A stretch of DNA of 64,000 bases from Streptomyces sp. 8K308 (lineage in GTDB: Bacteria; Actinomycetota; Actinomycetes; Streptomycetales; Streptomycetaceae), in the NCBI RefSeq assembly GCF_004348315.1, contig NZ_SMKC01000004.1:1-64000 (forward strand), read 5' to 3'. The first letter of the stretch is position 1. Each line of letters opens with the position of its first letter. Below, one piece after another: positions 1-9,241 of the stretch. Made by a program: the position numbers and the translations under genes. A model generated the notes under the pieces. The model did no database searches, was not told the DNA's origin, and worked only from the letters and a program-made list of their open reading frames with translations.

Positions 1-60
1 GGCCAACACCGCCGCAGGCCAACACCGCCGCAGGGCAACACCGCCGCAGGGCAAGGCACC
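1..60. repeat. Short tandem repeat, 16-bp unit, about 3.3 copies
   Basis: The unit GGCCAACACCGCCGCA occurs at 1-16 and 17-32. A one-base variant (GGGC...) is at 33-48 and a broken fourth copy starts at 49. The array runs off the left edge, so its full length is unknown. It lies downstream of the pheT stop codon, in a 204-bp stretch without a gene. No function can be assigned; replication slippage explains it well enough. Confidence 0.75.
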
Positions 61-204
61 GGGCGCGCGGAGCGCGCCGGTGACCCGGGCCTGCGGGCCG
101 CGCGCCCGCGCCGTGGCCCGCGCCAAGCGCACAGCGACACCGCGGCGAAGCCGCCGTCAGTGCCCCTGCGGGCCGGCCGCGCGGCGGTGGCCCCGGCCTA
201 GCCG

Positions 205-2730
205 CTACCGCTGGGTCGCGCCCGTGCGGGCCGTCGCGGCGGCTACCGCCGCCTCGCGGGCCGCCGTCGTCTCCTCGGCCGTCAGCGTCCGGTCCGGCGC
301 CCGGAACCGCAGCGCGTAGGCGAGCGACTTGCGGCCCGCGCCCACCTGCTCGCCGGTGAAGACGTCGAACAACCGCAGCGACTCCAGCAGTTCCCCCGCC
401 CCCTCCCGCAGCGCCGCCGCCACCTCGGCCGCCGGGACCGAGGCGTCGACGACCAGCGCCACGTCCTGGGTGGCCACCGGGAACGAGGACACGGCGGGGG
501 CCGCCAGCGCGCCGGCGCCCGCCCGCTGGAGCGCGTCCAGGTCGGCCTCCATCGCGCAGGTGCGCTCCGGCAGGCCGAGCGCCTTGATCACCCGGGGGTG
601 CAGCTCACCCGCGTGGCCGACGAGCGTGCGCTCGCCGTCCACCACCGCGTACAGCGCCGCGCACCGCCCGGGGTGCCATGGGGCGTGCTGGTCGTTGGCC
701 ACGGCGAGCTCGGCGCCGGCCTCGGCGGCCACGGTGCGGGCGGCCTCGACGGCGTCCGCCCAGCCGGCCGGGCGGCCCGCGCCCCACCAGCCGGCGGGCT
801 CGCGGGAGCCGGCGAGCACCACGGCGACGCGCCGCGGCTGCTGCGGCAGCGCCGCGTTCAGCAGGGCGATCTCCTCGTCGGACGGCCGCCCGGTGACCGG
901 CAGCCGGACAGGCGCCGGCTCCTCGCCGGTGGGCCGGAAGACCAGGCCGGTCTCGAACAGGGCCAGGTCGCCGGTGCCTCGGCCGACGTTGCGCCGCAGC
1001 GCCTCGAGCAGCCCGGGCAGCAGCGTGGTGCGCAGCGCCGGCTCCTCGTCGGAGAGCGGGTTGACGAGGCGGACGGTGCGCCGGCGGTCGTCGTCCTCCG
1101 GGAGGCCGAGCGCGTCGAGCTGGGCCTGCCCGAGGAACGGGTAGCTGGGCGCCTCGACGTAGCCGGCGCCGGCCAGCGCCCGGCCGACCCGCCGGTGCAG
1201 CCGCTGCCGCTCGGTCAGGCCGCGGCCCGGCTTGGGGCGCGGCAGCGTGGACGGCAGGGCCGCATAGCCCTCGAGGCGGATGACCTCCTCGGCCAGGTCG
1301 TTGGGGTCGGTGAGGTCGGGGCGCCAGCTCGGCGGGCTGACGGTCAGCAGGTCGGTGCCGGTGACCGTGCAGCCGATCTCCTGGAGCCGGCGCACCACGG
1401 TCTCGCGGCCGTAGGTCATGCCGGCGACCCGGTCGGGGTGGTCGGCGCGGATGGTGATGGTCACCGGGGGCGCCTCGGTGGCGACCTCGGTGACGCCGGG
1501 CTGCGCGGTGCCGCCGCCGAGCAGCACAAGCAGGTCGACGGCGCGCTGCGCGGCCGCGCCGGCGGCCCTCGGGTCGACGCCGCGCTCGAAGCGGCGGGAC
1601 GCCTCGCTGGAGAGCTTGTGCCGGCGGGCGGTGCGGGCGATGGCGACCGAGTCGAAGTGCGCGGCCTCCAGCACGATCTCGGTGGTGCCGCGGCCCTCGC
1701 CGATCAGCGGCTCCGGCTCGTCGCTCGGCGCGTCGGCGATCTCCGTGTCCTGGCCGCCCATGACGCCGGCCAGGCCGATGGGCCCGTTGGCGTCGAAGAT
1801 CACCAGGTCCTCGGTGTCGAGCGCACGGCGCGCGCCGTCCAGCGTGGTGAGTTTCTCGCCCGGCTGGGCGCGGCGCACGCCGATCGGGCCGCTGACCCGG
1901 GCGTGGTCGTAGGCGTGCAGCGGCTGGCCGATCTCCAGCATCACGTAGTTGGTGATGTCCACGGCGAGCGAGATGGGCCGCATGCCGGCCTTCTGCAGCC
2001 GCCGCTGGAGCCAGATGGGCGACCGGGCCTCGGGCCGCACCCCGGTGACGGTGCGGGCGATGAATCGGTCGCAGCCGGGGTCGGCGACACGGACCGGGAA
2101 GCCCTCGGCGTTGGGCACCGGCACGTCGAGCAGCGCCGGGTCGCGCAGCGGCAGTCCGAAGGCGGTGGCGGTCTCGCGGGCGATACCGCGCATCGACAGG
2201 CAGTAGCCGCGGTCGGTGGTGACGGCGATGTCCAGCACCTCGTCGACGATCTCGAGCAGCTCGATGGCGTCGGTGCCGGCCTCGTGCTCGGGGGGCAGGA
2301 CGATGATGCCGTCGTGGTCGTCGCCGATGCCGAGCTCGCGGGCGGAGCAGATCATGCCCTCGGAGACCCTGCCGTAGGTCTTGCGGGCGGTGATCTCGAA
2401 GCCGCCGGGCAGCGTGGCGCCTGGCAGCACGACCACGACCTTGTCGCCGACGCGGAAGTTGCGGGCGCCGCAGATGATGTTCTGCGGCTGGCCGGTGCCG
2501 TTGGCGGTGCCGACGTCCACCTGGCAGTAGCGGATCGGCTTCTTGAACTCGGTGAGCTCCTCGATGGCCAGCACCTGGCCGACGACCAGGGGTCCGGTGA
2601 GGTCGGCGCCGAGCCGCTCAACGGTCTCGACCTCGAGGCCGGCCGAGATCAGCCGGGCCGCGACCTCGCGGCCGGTGATCCCCGCCGGCAGGTCCACGTA
2701 TTCCCGCAGCCAGGAAAGCGGGGCGCGCAT
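205..2730 (-). CDS. pheT: Phenylalanine--tRNA ligase beta subunit
   Basis: This is the beta chain of the alpha2-beta2 cytosolic enzyme that charges tRNA-Phe. It has 841 residues, near the usual bacterial length. The N-terminal [15 protein letters not shown] is typical of PheT, an EMAP/OB-type tRNA-binding domain follows at about 40-150 ([17 protein letters not shown]), then the B3/B4 editing and B5 regions. The C terminus is an FDX-ACB anticodon-binding domain ([15 protein letters not shown] to DRTLTAEE). Its ATG shares one base with the pheS stop codon (TGATG), so the pair is translationally coupled in a pheS-pheT operon. No frame disruption is seen. Confidence 0.97.
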   Translation of the reverse strand: MRAPLSWLREYVDLPAGITGREVAARLISAGLEVETVERLGADLTGPLVVGQVLAIEELTEFKKPIRYCQVDVGTANGTGQPQNIICGARNFRVGDKVVVVLPGATLPGGFEITARKTYGRVSEGMICSARELGIGDDHDGIIVLPPEHEAGTDAIELLEIVDEVLDIAVTTDRGYCLSMRGIARETATAFGLPLRDPALLDVPVPNAEGFPVRVADPGCDRFIARTVTGVRPEARSPIWLQRRLQKAGMRPISLAVDITNYVMLEIGQPLHAYDHARVSGPIGVRRAQPGEKLTTLDGARRALDTEDLVIFDANGPIGLAGVMGGQDTEIADAPSDEPEPLIGEGRGTTEIVLEAAHFDSVAIARTARRHKLSSEASRRFERGVDPRAAGAAAQRAVDLLVLLGGGTAQPGVTEVATEAPPVTITIRADHPDRVAGMTYGRETVVRRLQEIGCTVTGTDLLTVSPPSWRPDLTDPNDLAEEVIRLEGYAALPSTLPRPKPGRGLTERQRLHRRVGRALAGAGYVEAPSYPFLGQAQLDALGLPEDDDRRRTVRLVNPLSDEEPALRTTLLPGLLEALRRNVGRGTGDLALFETGLVFRPTGEEPAPVRLPVTGRPSDEEIALLNAALPQQPRRVAVVLAGSREPAGWWGAGRPAGWADAVEAARTVAAEAGAELAVANDQHAPWHPGRCAALYAVVDGERTLVGHAGELHPRVIKALGLPERTCAMEADLDALQRAGAGALAAPAVSSFPVATQDVALVVDASVPAAEVAAALREGAGELLESLRLFDVFTGEQVGAGRKSLAYALRFRAPDRTLTAEETTAAREAAVAAATARTGATQR

Positions 2731-3860
2731 CAGATCTCCATCCCGAACGGCCGGGTGAACCGCACGTCACCCTCGATCATGTCTCGCATGTCTACGATGC
2801 TGTGGCGGAACATCAGCAGGCGCTCGATGCCGAAGCCGAAGGCGAAGCCGCTGTACCGCTCGGGGTCGATACCGCAGGCCACGAGCACGCGCGGGTTGAC
2901 CACGCCGCAGCCGCCGAGCTCGATCCAGCCCTCGCTCGAGCAGGTGCGGCAGGGCCGGTCCGGGTTGCCGACAGACTCGCCGCGGCAGCGGAAGCACACC
3001 ATGTCCATCTCGGCGGACGGCTCGGTGAACGGGAAGTAGTTGGGCCGCAGCCGGGTGCGCATCCCCTCGCCGAAGAGCGACTGGACCATGTGGTCGAGGG
3101 TGCCCTTGAGGTCGGCCATGGTCAGACCCTCGTCGATGGCCAGCAGCTCGACCTGGTTGAAGACGGGGGTGTGGGTGGCGTCCAGCTCGTCGGTGCGGTA
3201 GACGCGGCCCGGGCAGATCACGTAGATGGGCGGCTCGCGGTCCAGCATCGAGCGGATCTGCACCGGCGAGGTGTGGGTGCGCAGCACCAGGTCGGCCTCG
3301 GAGCCGCCGGCCCCGCCCTCCCCGCCGGCGAGGAAGAAGGTGTCGTGGGTGGTGCGCGCGGGGTGGTCGGGGCCGATGTTGAGCGCGTCGAAGTTGAACC
3401 ACTCGGCCTCGACCTCGGGGCCCTCCGCGACCTCGTAGCCCATGGCCGTGAAGATGTCCTCGATGCGCTCGGAGAGCGTGGTCAGCGGGTGTCGGGCGCC
3501 GGCCGGGCGCCGGTCGTAGGGGAGGGTGACGTCCACCGCCTCTTCGACCAGCACGCGCTCGTCCCGCTCGGCCTCCAGCTCCTCCTGGCGGGCGGCGAGG
3601 GCGCCGCCGACGGCCTTCCTCGCCTGGCCGACGCGCCGGCCGGCCTCGGCCTTGGCGTGCGGCGGGAGCGCGCCGATCTCGCGGTTGGCCAGGGCGAGGG
3701 GCGACCGGTCTCCGGCGTGGGCCACCTTGACCTCGCGCAGCGCGTCGAGGCTGTCGGCGGCCGCGATGGCCGCGAGCGCCTCGTCGCGCGCTCGGTCGAT
3801 CTCTTCCGGTTTCAGTGCCTCGACCTCGACAGGGTCGTACGACTTGTTGGGTGCCGACAT
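2730..3860 (-). CDS. pheS: Phenylalanine--tRNA ligase alpha subunit
   Basis: This is the catalytic alpha chain of phenylalanyl-tRNA synthetase, 376 residues. A helical N-terminal coiled-coil arm (about 1-110) is followed by the class II aminoacyl-tRNA synthetase core. Motif 2 is visible around [19 protein letters not shown], and the motif 3 region [19 protein letters not shown] is near the C terminus. The cysteine-rich stretch [19 protein letters not shown] is common in actinobacterial PheS. The ATG at 3860 is preceded on the minus strand by a purine-rich GGAAGAG ribosome binding site. It is the first gene of the pheST operon; the 158 bp upstream contain GC-rich complementary stretches and no clear T-box. 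Confidence 0.97.
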   Translation of the reverse strand: MSAPNKSYDPVEVEALKPEEIDRARDEALAAIAAADSLDALREVKVAHAGDRSPLALANREIGALPPHAKAEAGRRVGQARKAVGGALAARQEELEAERDERVLVEEAVDVTLPYDRRPAGARHPLTTLSERIEDIFTAMGYEVAEGPEVEAEWFNFDALNIGPDHPARTTHDTFFLAGGEGGAGGSEADLVLRTHTSPVQIRSMLDREPPIYVICPGRVYRTDELDATHTPVFNQVELLAIDEGLTMADLKGTLDHMVQSLFGEGMRTRLRPNYFPFTEPSAEMDMVCFRCRGESVGNPDRPCRTCSSEGWIELGGCGVVNPRVLVACGIDPERYSGFAFGFGIERLLMFRHSIVDMRDMIEGDVRFTRPFGMEI

Positions 3861-4018
3861 CTCTTCCGTTGCTTCCGTTTGGCGTGGCGCCCCGCTGCGC
3901 GCCCCGCGCCGAGTCTACGGGGGCACGCGGTGGGCGTGGGCATGCGGTGCGAAGGGGGGTGTGCGCCCGCGGTGACGGCCGGCGGTGATCCGGTGCGACC
4001 GGTGACGATCGCCTGCGG

Positions 4019-5125
4019 TCACGAGAGGAACGCCGGGGTACCCGCGGGCAGGGTAAATCGGAACCTGGCGCCGCCCCTGGACGAGCGGCCGACCGAGACG
4101 GTGCCGCCGTGGGCCTCGACGATGCCCTTGACGATGTAGAGGCCGAGCCCGGTGCCACCCCGGTCGCTGCCGCGCCAGAAGCGCGTGAAGACCCGGTGCA
4201 CGGCGTCCTCCGGGATGCCTGGGCCCTCGTCGCTCACGGTGACCGATGTCCCTTCCTGACTCGGGCCGCCTTCCGGCGTCGGCTGGGGGAGGGCGCCGGA
4301 CGGCACCCTGTCCACCTCGATGGTGACGGTTCCCGCACCGTGCCGCACGGCGTTTTCGAGCAGGTTGCCGAGCACCTGGTCGATCTTGTCGGGGTCCGCC
4401 CACAGGCCGGGCAGCGAGCCGGCGATCCTCAGGTCGAAGCGGTCGGCCTGGACGCCGCCGTTGACCAGGGTGTCGACGTGGCGGCGGACCGCCTCGTCGA
4501 GCTTGACGGGCTGGCGGCGGATCTCCAGGCGGCCGGAGTCGATCCGGGAGACGTCGAGCAGCTCGGTGATCAGCCGGGTGACGCGGTCCGCGTCGCAGTC
4601 GACGGTCTGCAGCATCAGCTTCTTCTGCTCGTCGGTGAACCGCTCCCACTTGTCGAGCATGGTGGCGGTGAAGCCCTTGACCGAGGTGAGCGGGGAGCGC
4701 AGCTCGTGGGCGACGGTGGCGATCAGCTCCGCGTTGCCGCGCTCGGCGCGCCCGCCGGTGTGGGCGCCGCGCAGAGTGAGGACGAGGCGGCGCAGCGGCC
4801 CTGCCGGGCGGGACCGCGCGTAGCGGGCGGTGACCAGCACCTCCTGGCCGCTGGGCAGCAGCAGGGTGCGCTCCGGCTGCCCAGGGCGGTCGGCGAGGCC
4901 GTGGTAGGGGTCGGTCAGCCGCCACCAGTCGCGGCCGTCCGTGGCCTCGAGGGGCAGCGCCTCCTCGACGGGGCGGCCGAGCGCCTCGGCGGCCGGGCGG
5001 CCGGTCAGGCGGGCCGCCTCGGCGTTGAAGCAGATGACCAGGCCGGCGTCGTCGGCGACGACGAGCCCGTCGGGCAGGTCGTCGGGCCGCAGGTCGAGCT
5101 CCCCGGCACCGGCTTCGGTGTCCAT
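4019..5125 (-). CDS. PAS-domain sensor histidine kinase, orphan
   Basis: A signal-transducing autokinase of about 368 residues. A PAS-like domain (about 12-90, DLPDGLVVADDAGLVICFNAEAARL) is followed by a HisKA dimerisation helix with the phospho-accepting histidine in AHELRSPLTSVKG. The C-terminal HATPase_c domain has the N box (LGNLLENAVRHG), G1 box (DEGPGIP), F box and G2 box (GTGLGLYIVKG). No transmembrane segment is seen, so it is probably cytosolic. No response regulator gene is adjacent. The start is set at the ATG at 5125 because the open frame further upstream is not conserved-looking. The input signal is unknown. Confidence 0.85.
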   Translation of the reverse strand: MDTEAGAGELDLRPDDLPDGLVVADDAGLVICFNAEAARLTGRPAAEALGRPVEEALPLEATDGRDWWRLTDPYHGLADRPGQPERTLLLPSGQEVLVTARYARSRPAGPLRRLVLTLRGAHTGGRAERGNAELIATVAHELRSPLTSVKGFTATMLDKWERFTDEQKKLMLQTVDCDADRVTRLITELLDVSRIDSGRLEIRRQPVKLDEAVRRHVDTLVNGGVQADRFDLRIAGSLPGLWADPDKIDQVLGNLLENAVRHGAGTVTIEVDRVPSGALPQPTPEGGPSQEGTSVTVSDEGPGIPEDAVHRVFTRFWRGSDRGGTGLGLYIVKGIVEAHGGTVSVGRSSRGGARFRFTLPAGTPAFLS

Positions 5126-5244
5126 CCCCGTCCGCCCCTCTCGCAGTGCGGTCAGCGTACTAGGACCTTCGGGCCCATCCCTCCCCCGCGGCGGCGGGCG
5201 GTGATCGTGCGGGCGCCCTGCCGGCCGATCGTCCGCCGCGCCCG

Positions 5245-6096
5245 CTACGACGCCGCCCGGCACCCGCCTGGCGCGCGCTGGGCGCGCGCCGAGGCGTACA
5301 GGCAGACGGCCGCGGCGGTGGCCAGGTTCAGGCTCTCGGCGCGGCCGTGGATGGGCACCCGCACGACGGCGTCGGCCAGCGCCCGGGTCTCGGCGGGCAG
5401 GCCCCAGGCCTCGTTGCCGAAGATCCAGGCGGTCGGCCCGCCCATGGCGTCGGCGTCGAGCTCGGCGTCCAGGTCGCGGTCGCCGCCGCCGTCGGCCGCC
5501 AGCACCCTGGTACCCGCGGCGGCCAGGCCGGCGACGGCGCGCTCCACGGGGACGCCGACGGCCACCGGCAGGTGGAACAGGCTGCCGACCGAGGCCCGCA
5601 CCGCCTTGGGGTTGTAGAGGTCGACGGAGGCGTCGGTGAGGATCACGGCGTCGGCGCCGGCCGCGTCGGCGCAGCGCAGCACGGTGCCGGCGTTGCCCGG
5701 GTCGCGGACGTGGGCGAGGACGGCGACCAGCCTGGGCCGGGCGGCCAGGATCTCCTCGACCGGGCGGTCGAGGAAGCGGCAGACGCCCACCATGCCCTGG
5801 GGGGTGACGGTCTGCGAGATGCTAGCGACGATCTCCTCGGTCGCCCGGTGCACCGGGACGCCCGTGGCCAGGGCGGCCTCGACGATGTCGCCGTGCCGCT
5901 CGGCGGCCTCCGGGGTGGCGAACAGCTCGAGCAGGGTGCGCTCGCCGCCCGCCCGGTGGTCGGCGGCCTCCCGCACCGCCTGCGGCCCCTCGGCGAGGAA
6001 CCTGCGCTCCTTGCCCCGGAAGCTGCGGCGGGCCAGCCGCCGGGCGGCGACGACGCGCGGGGAGCGTGGGGAGGTCAGCTCGGCGGCGGGGGGCAT
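5245..6096 (-). CDS. TrmH/SpoU family RNA 2'-O-ribose methyltransferase
   Basis: A knotted SPOUT-fold methylase of 283 residues, predicted to methylate a ribose 2'-OH in rRNA or tRNA using S-adenosylmethionine. An N-terminal substrate-binding domain (about 1-110) precedes the SpoU catalytic region. Motif 1 is VRDPGNAGTVLRCADAAGAD, motif 2 is IFGNEAWGLP, and motif 3 is PIHGRAESLNLATAAAV, which forms the cofactor knot. The ATG at 6096 (MPPAAELTSPRS) is chosen over the longer frame because the upstream part overlaps a strong terminator hairpin. It lies just after rplT, an arrangement common in Streptomyces. The exact target nucleotide cannot be told from sequence. Confidence 0.88.
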   Translation of the reverse strand: MPPAAELTSPRSPRVVAARRLARRSFRGKERRFLAEGPQAVREAADHRAGGERTLLELFATPEAAERHGDIVEAALATGVPVHRATEEIVASISQTVTPQGMVGVCRFLDRPVEEILAARPRLVAVLAHVRDPGNAGTVLRCADAAGADAVILTDASVDLYNPKAVRASVGSLFHLPVAVGVPVERAVAGLAAAGTRVLAADGGGDRDLDAELDADAMGGPTAWIFGNEAWGLPAETRALADAVVRVPIHGRAESLNLATAAAVCLYASARAQRAPGGCRAAS

Positions 6097-6165
6097 GGTG
6101 TGGGACTCGCTATCTCTTCGGCTCGAGCGGTGGTACGCGTGGCCGCACCGGGACCGCTGAAAGCA

Positions 6166-6196
6166 CGGACCCGCAGGCATGCGGCCTGCGGGTCCG
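6166..6196 (-). terminator. Strong hairpin at the end of the infC-rpmI-rplT operon
   Basis: Perfect 13-bp arms (CGGACCCGCAGGC and its complement) flank a 5-nt loop, 33 bp downstream of the rplT stop. There is no long T tract, as is usual for Streptomyces terminators. It should end the ribosomal protein transcript before the methylase gene. Confidence 0.75.
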
Positions 6197-6229
6197 GACT
6201 CGGTCTGCCGGCGAGGAGCTTCGGCTCGC

Positions 6230-6616
6230 TCAGGCGGCGGCCCTGGGGGCGTTGACGTCACTGGGCAGCGCCTTCTGGGCCGTCTCGACCAGGACCGCGA
6301 ACGCGTTCGGGTCGTTGACCGCGAGCTCGGCGAGCATCTTGCGGTCCACCTCGATCTCGGCGGCCTTCAGGCCCTGGATGAACCGGTTGTAGGTGACGCC
6401 GTTGGCACGGGCGGCAGCGTTGATCCGCTGGATCCACAGCTGCCGGAAGTCGCCCTTGCGCTTCTTACGGTCGTTGTAGTTGTAGACGAGGGAGTGGGTG
6501 ACCTGCTCCTTCGCCTTGCGGTAGAGGCGCGAGCGCTGACCGCGGTAGCCGCTGGCCTGCTCGAGAACAGCCCGGCGCTTCTTGTGGGCGTTGACTGCCC
6601 GCTTGACGCGTGCCAC
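6230..6616 (-). CDS. rplT: 50S ribosomal protein L20
   Basis: An assembly-essential protein of the large subunit that binds 23S rRNA early. The 128-residue product opens with [20 protein letters not shown] and contains the diagnostic [15 protein letters not shown] and [13 protein letters not shown] segments. It is the last gene of infC-rpmI-rplT and is followed by a strong hairpin. In several bacteria L20 represses its own operon by binding the infC leader; a structured leader exists here too (see the infC leader entry), but binding is inferred. Confidence 0.98.
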   Translation of the reverse strand: MARVKRAVNAHKKRRAVLEQASGYRGQRSRLYRKAKEQVTHSLVYNYNDRKKRKGDFRQLWIQRINAAARANGVTYNRFIQGLKAAEIEVDRKMLAELAVNDPNAFAVLVETAQKALPSDVNAPRAAA

Positions 6617-6724
6617 GTGTGTACTCCTTGTAGGGGGGCCGCGGGATGGTCACGCGGCCCGGAACGGATGGGTCCCGGTCGAACGCCCGGGTGTCCGCGG
6701 CCGGTCGGCCGGCGGACCGCCGGG

Positions 6725-6919
6725 TCACTTGCCGAGAAGCTTCTTGATCCTCTTGGCGTCGGCCGGAGCCGCCTCCGTCACACCGGCGAGGCGACGGGTC
6801 AGCGTCGACGGCTTGTGCTCCAGGTAGTGACGGCGACCGGCGCGAGGGCGCATCACCTTGCCGGAACCAGTGATCTTGAATCGCTTACTGGCACCGCTGT
6901 GCGTCTTGTTCTTCGGCAT
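6725..6919 (-). CDS. rpmI: 50S ribosomal protein L35
   Basis: A small basic large-subunit protein of 64 residues ([20 protein letters not shown] ... RRLAG), of normal family length. It sits between infC and rplT in the near-universal infC-rpmI-rplT order, with 63 bp to infC and 108 bp to rplT. The ATG at 6919 is preceded by a GAGGAG-type ribosome binding site on the minus strand. Confidence 0.98.
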   Translation of the reverse strand: MPKNKTHSGASKRFKITGSGKVMRPRAGRRHYLEHKPSTLTRRLAGVTEAAPADAKRIKKLLGK

Positions 6920-6982
6920 GTCGCCGTTCTCTCCTCGTCCTCTTCCTGATCCTTGACACCCGGCAGGGGGCGCCGGCCCTCG

Positions 6983-7573
6983 TCAGGCCGACGCCTTGCC
7001 CTGCTGGCGCTCGGCCTTGCGGGCGGCCTGGGCCTCCCGCGCCTCGGCCATCGCCTCGGTCTTCTTCTTGTGCGGACCGAGAACCATGATCATGTTGCGC
7101 CCGTCCTGCTTAGGGTTTGACTCAACAAAGCCCAGATCCTGGACGTCCTCAGCGAGCCGCTGCAGCAGCCGGTAGCCCAGCTCGGGGCGGGACTGCTCAC
7201 GACCGCGGAACATGATCGTGATCTTGACCTTGTCCCCCTGCTTGAGGAACCGGACGACGTGACCCTTCTTGGTGTCGTAGTCGTGCGGATCGATCTTCGG
7301 CCGGAGCTTCATCTCCTTGATCACCGTGTGCGCCTGGTTCTTGCGCGCCTCACGGGCCTTCATGGCCGACTCGTACTTGAACTTTCCGTAGTCCATGAGC
7401 TTGCAGACCGGCGGGCGGGCGTTGGCCGCCACCTCGACCAGGTCCAGGTCGTACTCCTGGGCAAGCTCCAGGGCCTTGGCAAGCGGCACGATGCCGACCT
7501 GCTCGCCACTGGGACCGACGAGTCGCACCTCGGGTACGCGAATCCGGTCGTTGATACGGGGCTCGGCGCTGAT
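6983..7573 (-). CDS. infC: Translation initiation factor IF-3 with an ATC start codon
   Basis: IF-3 binds the 30S subunit and discriminates against non-canonical start codons. The product has about 196 residues. The N domain runs from [20 protein letters not shown], then comes a lysine-rich linker and a C domain ([30 protein letters not shown]). The best start is ATC at 7571-7573 because GAGGAGG lies 4 nt upstream and homology begins there. The nearest conventional start is GTG at 7597, which would place the Shine-Dalgarno sequence inside the coding region. AUU/AUC/AUA starts are characteristic of infC and support self-regulation, since IF-3 represses initiation at such codons. Confidence 0.93.
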   Translation of the reverse strand: MSAEPRINDRIRVPEVRLVGPSGEQVGIVPLAKALELAQEYDLDLVEVAANARPPVCKLMDYGKFKYESAMKAREARKNQAHTVIKEMKLRPKIDPHDYDTKKGHVVRFLKQGDKVKITIMFRGREQSRPELGYRLLQRLAEDVQDLGFVESNPKQDGRNMIMVLGPHKKKTEAMAEAREAQAARKAERQQGKASA

Positions 7574-7657
7574 GGGGCCTCCTCGGTTGCGCCGCACGGT
7601 TGCCTGGCGGACAGCCGTGCCGGGATCGTTCCTGGTGGACAGCCGTTCGACGACGCG

Positions 7658-7772
7658 AAAAACGCCCCGAACGGCACACAGGCGGGGCTCCTTAGTAGAC
7701 CGGGAGCACCGCCGCAGAATCACCGCGGGGCGCAGCCTGACCATTGACCTGCCGGCCCAACGGGCCAGCCAG
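7658..7772 (-). promoter_or_regulatory. Structured infC leader with a terminator-like attenuator hairpin
   Basis: On the minus strand a hairpin with arms GCCCCG and CGGGGC (plus coordinates 7664-7669 and 7683-7688) is followed directly by GTTTTT, forming an intrinsic-terminator shape 85 bp before the infC start. A second hairpin lies upstream (arms 7751-7758 and 7762-7769, 3-nt loop). A terminator inside an untranslated leader suggests transcription attenuation. By analogy with L20-controlled leaders in other phyla, L20 is a candidate effector; that part is inference. Confidence 0.6.
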
Positions 7773-7951
7773 GTGGGAGTACGGAGCCTCCACTTGCGGG
7801 CCGGGCACACATACATGTCCGGCCGGTCGCATACCAGGCTACACCACCCGGGGGACAGTCGCTTCCCGGCGGGATGCCGCCGTTCTTCGACGGTATCCGG
7901 CCGACCGGGGGCCGCGCGAAGCTCGGTCCGCACGGGCCTACCCTGGACGGC

Positions 7952-8362
7952 ATGAGCGAGACCGCACCGACCGACCTTCCCGGCGAGCCCCACGCCCCCG
8001 CAGCGCCCGACGTCGAGGGCCTGACCCGCGACATCGCCGACGTGCCGGCGGTCGAGGTGATCACCACCGTGGCGGTGCACCTGATGAGCTCGGCCGCGGT
8101 CAACCTGGGCCTCGCCGAGGGCGGCGAGGAGCACAAGGACCTGGACGAGGCGCGCAAGCTGATCACCGCGCTCGCCGGTCTGGTCACGGCCAGCGCCACC
8201 GAGGTGGGCTCCTACCACGCGGCGCCTCTGCGGGACGGCCTGAAGTCGCTGCAGCTGGCGTTCCGCGAGGCGTCCGCGGTGCCGGACGAGCCGGGCCAGG
8301 GCCCCGGTGAGAAGTTCACCGGGCCGGTCATCGGCTCGCCCGCCTCGCGTTCGCGTCGCTGA
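7952..8362 (+). CDS. DUF1844 domain protein
   Basis: A small soluble protein of 136 residues belonging to the DUF1844 group found beside infC in actinobacteria. The core (about 30-105) contains the recognisable [21 protein letters not shown] and [15 protein letters not shown] segments; the ends are proline-rich and disordered. The ATG at 7952 is preferred over the upstream in-frame ATG because similarity starts there. It diverges from the infC leader. Its 3' end overlaps the converging MIP channel gene by 35 bp, and a 48-bp palindrome begins 7 bp after its stop codon. Function is unknown. Confidence 0.85.
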   Translation: MSETAPTDLPGEPHAPAAPDVEGLTRDIADVPAVEVITTVAVHLMSSAAVNLGLAEGGEEHKDLDEARKLITALAGLVTASATEVGSYHAAPLRDGLKSLQLAFREASAVPDEPGQGPGEKFTGPVIGSPASRSRR

Positions 8363-9128
8363 ACCAGCCGCCGTAGCCGTTCTTGTGCACCAGCTGGTGC
8401 ACAAGAACGGCTACGGCCGCGCCGACCAGCGGGGCCACGATGAACAGCCACAGCTGCGAGAGCGCAGAGCCGGTGGCGAAAATCGCGGTAGCGAGGCTGC
8501 GCGCCGGGTTGACGCCGGCGCCGGTGAGCGGGATGCCGACCAGGCTCACCGCGCCGAGTGCCAGGCCGATGGGCACCCCGTCGAGGGCGCGGAGCGCGGG
8601 GCCGGGCCCCGGGGTCGCCGCGAGGTAGACGAAGACCAGCAGGAACGTCAGCAGCGCCTCGATGACGAACGCGCCGCCGAGCGAGATGCCCACCGCCGAG
8701 CGGCTGTCGAAGCCGTTGCTGCCGAAGGCGCCGTGGGTGCCGAGCCCCGGCACCTGCTTGGCCACCAGGAAGAGCAGCGCGGCGCCGACGATCGCCCCGG
8801 CGATCTGGGCGACCCAGTAGGCGATGGCGGTTCGCGGGTCCATCCGTCCGGCGAGCAGCACGCCGAGCGTCACCGCTGGGTTGACGTGCGCCCCCGAGAC
8901 GTGCCCGAACATGTAGACGAGGCCGAGCAGCACGAAGGCGAAGGCCAGCGAGATGCCCAGGGTTCCGATGAACTCCCCGGCGAGCACCGCTGACCCCACG
9001 GCGAAGAAGACCAGGAGCAGGGTGCCCACGAACTCGGCCGCGAGGGGCCGCGGGTCTATCGAGCCGGGGCCCTCGGCGGGGCGGGTGTCAGCGGAGTCGG
9101 TCGTGCCGGGCTCGGTCTCGGCGGCCAT
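8328..9128 (-). CDS. MIP-family channel (aquaporin/glycerol facilitator type)
   Basis: An integral membrane channel of 266 residues with six predicted helices. Both half-helix NPA motifs are present: [12 protein letters not shown] in loop B and [16 protein letters not shown] in loop E, the latter followed by the conserved arginine. An acidic, disordered N terminus (about 1-28) precedes helix 1 ([21 protein letters not shown]). The ATG at 9128 has AGGAGG upstream. Water versus small-solute selectivity cannot be decided from the filter residues with confidence. The end of helix 6 and the C-terminal tail ([16 protein letters not shown]) are encoded by a perfect 48-bp palindrome, and this half of it uses codons (GTA, GTT, CTT) that are unusual for the region. 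Confidence 0.92.
   Translation of the reverse strand: MAAETEPGTTDSADTRPAEGPGSIDPRPLAAEFVGTLLLVFFAVGSAVLAGEFIGTLGISLAFAFVLLGLVYMFGHVSGAHVNPAVTLGVLLAGRMDPRTAIAYWVAQIAGAIVGAALLFLVAKQVPGLGTHGAFGSNGFDSRSAVGISLGGAFVIEALLTFLLVFVYLAATPGPGPALRALDGVPIGLALGAVSLVGIPLTGAGVNPARSLATAIFATGSALSQLWLFIVAPLVGAAVAVLVHQLVHKNGYGGWFSDANARRASR
8370..8417. repeat. Perfect 48-bp palindrome at the convergent DUF1844/MIP junction
   Basis: Two 24-nt arms (8370-8393 and 8394-8417) are exact reverse complements with no spacer; identity breaks at the next base on both sides. It lies inside the MIP coding sequence and 7 bp past the DUF1844 stop codon. In RNA it would form a very stable hairpin, so it may end transcription from the left-hand gene. 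Origin and function are discussed in the findings. Confidence 0.95.
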
Positions 9129-9241
9129 GGCGCCCTCCTGTGCCAGACGTCGGTCGTGCTGGCAGTCTCCGGCACCCGCCCACGGCCCGCATGCGCATGC
9201 GGCCATGTGGGTGGCCGGTCGCGCCCGGCCCGCCCGCGGGC

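Noticed and set aside
598-3039. An 813-codon open frame on the plus strand across pheT
   Set aside because: It is the mirror frame of pheT/pheS in GC-rich DNA; the translation is low in complexity, rich in Gly/Ala/Arg/Val and lacks any domain, while the opposite strand encodes perfect PheT.
3861-4018. T-box or attenuator leader before pheS
   Set aside because: No T-box sequence, specifier loop or terminator/antiterminator pair could be found; only GC-rich complementarity of low specificity.
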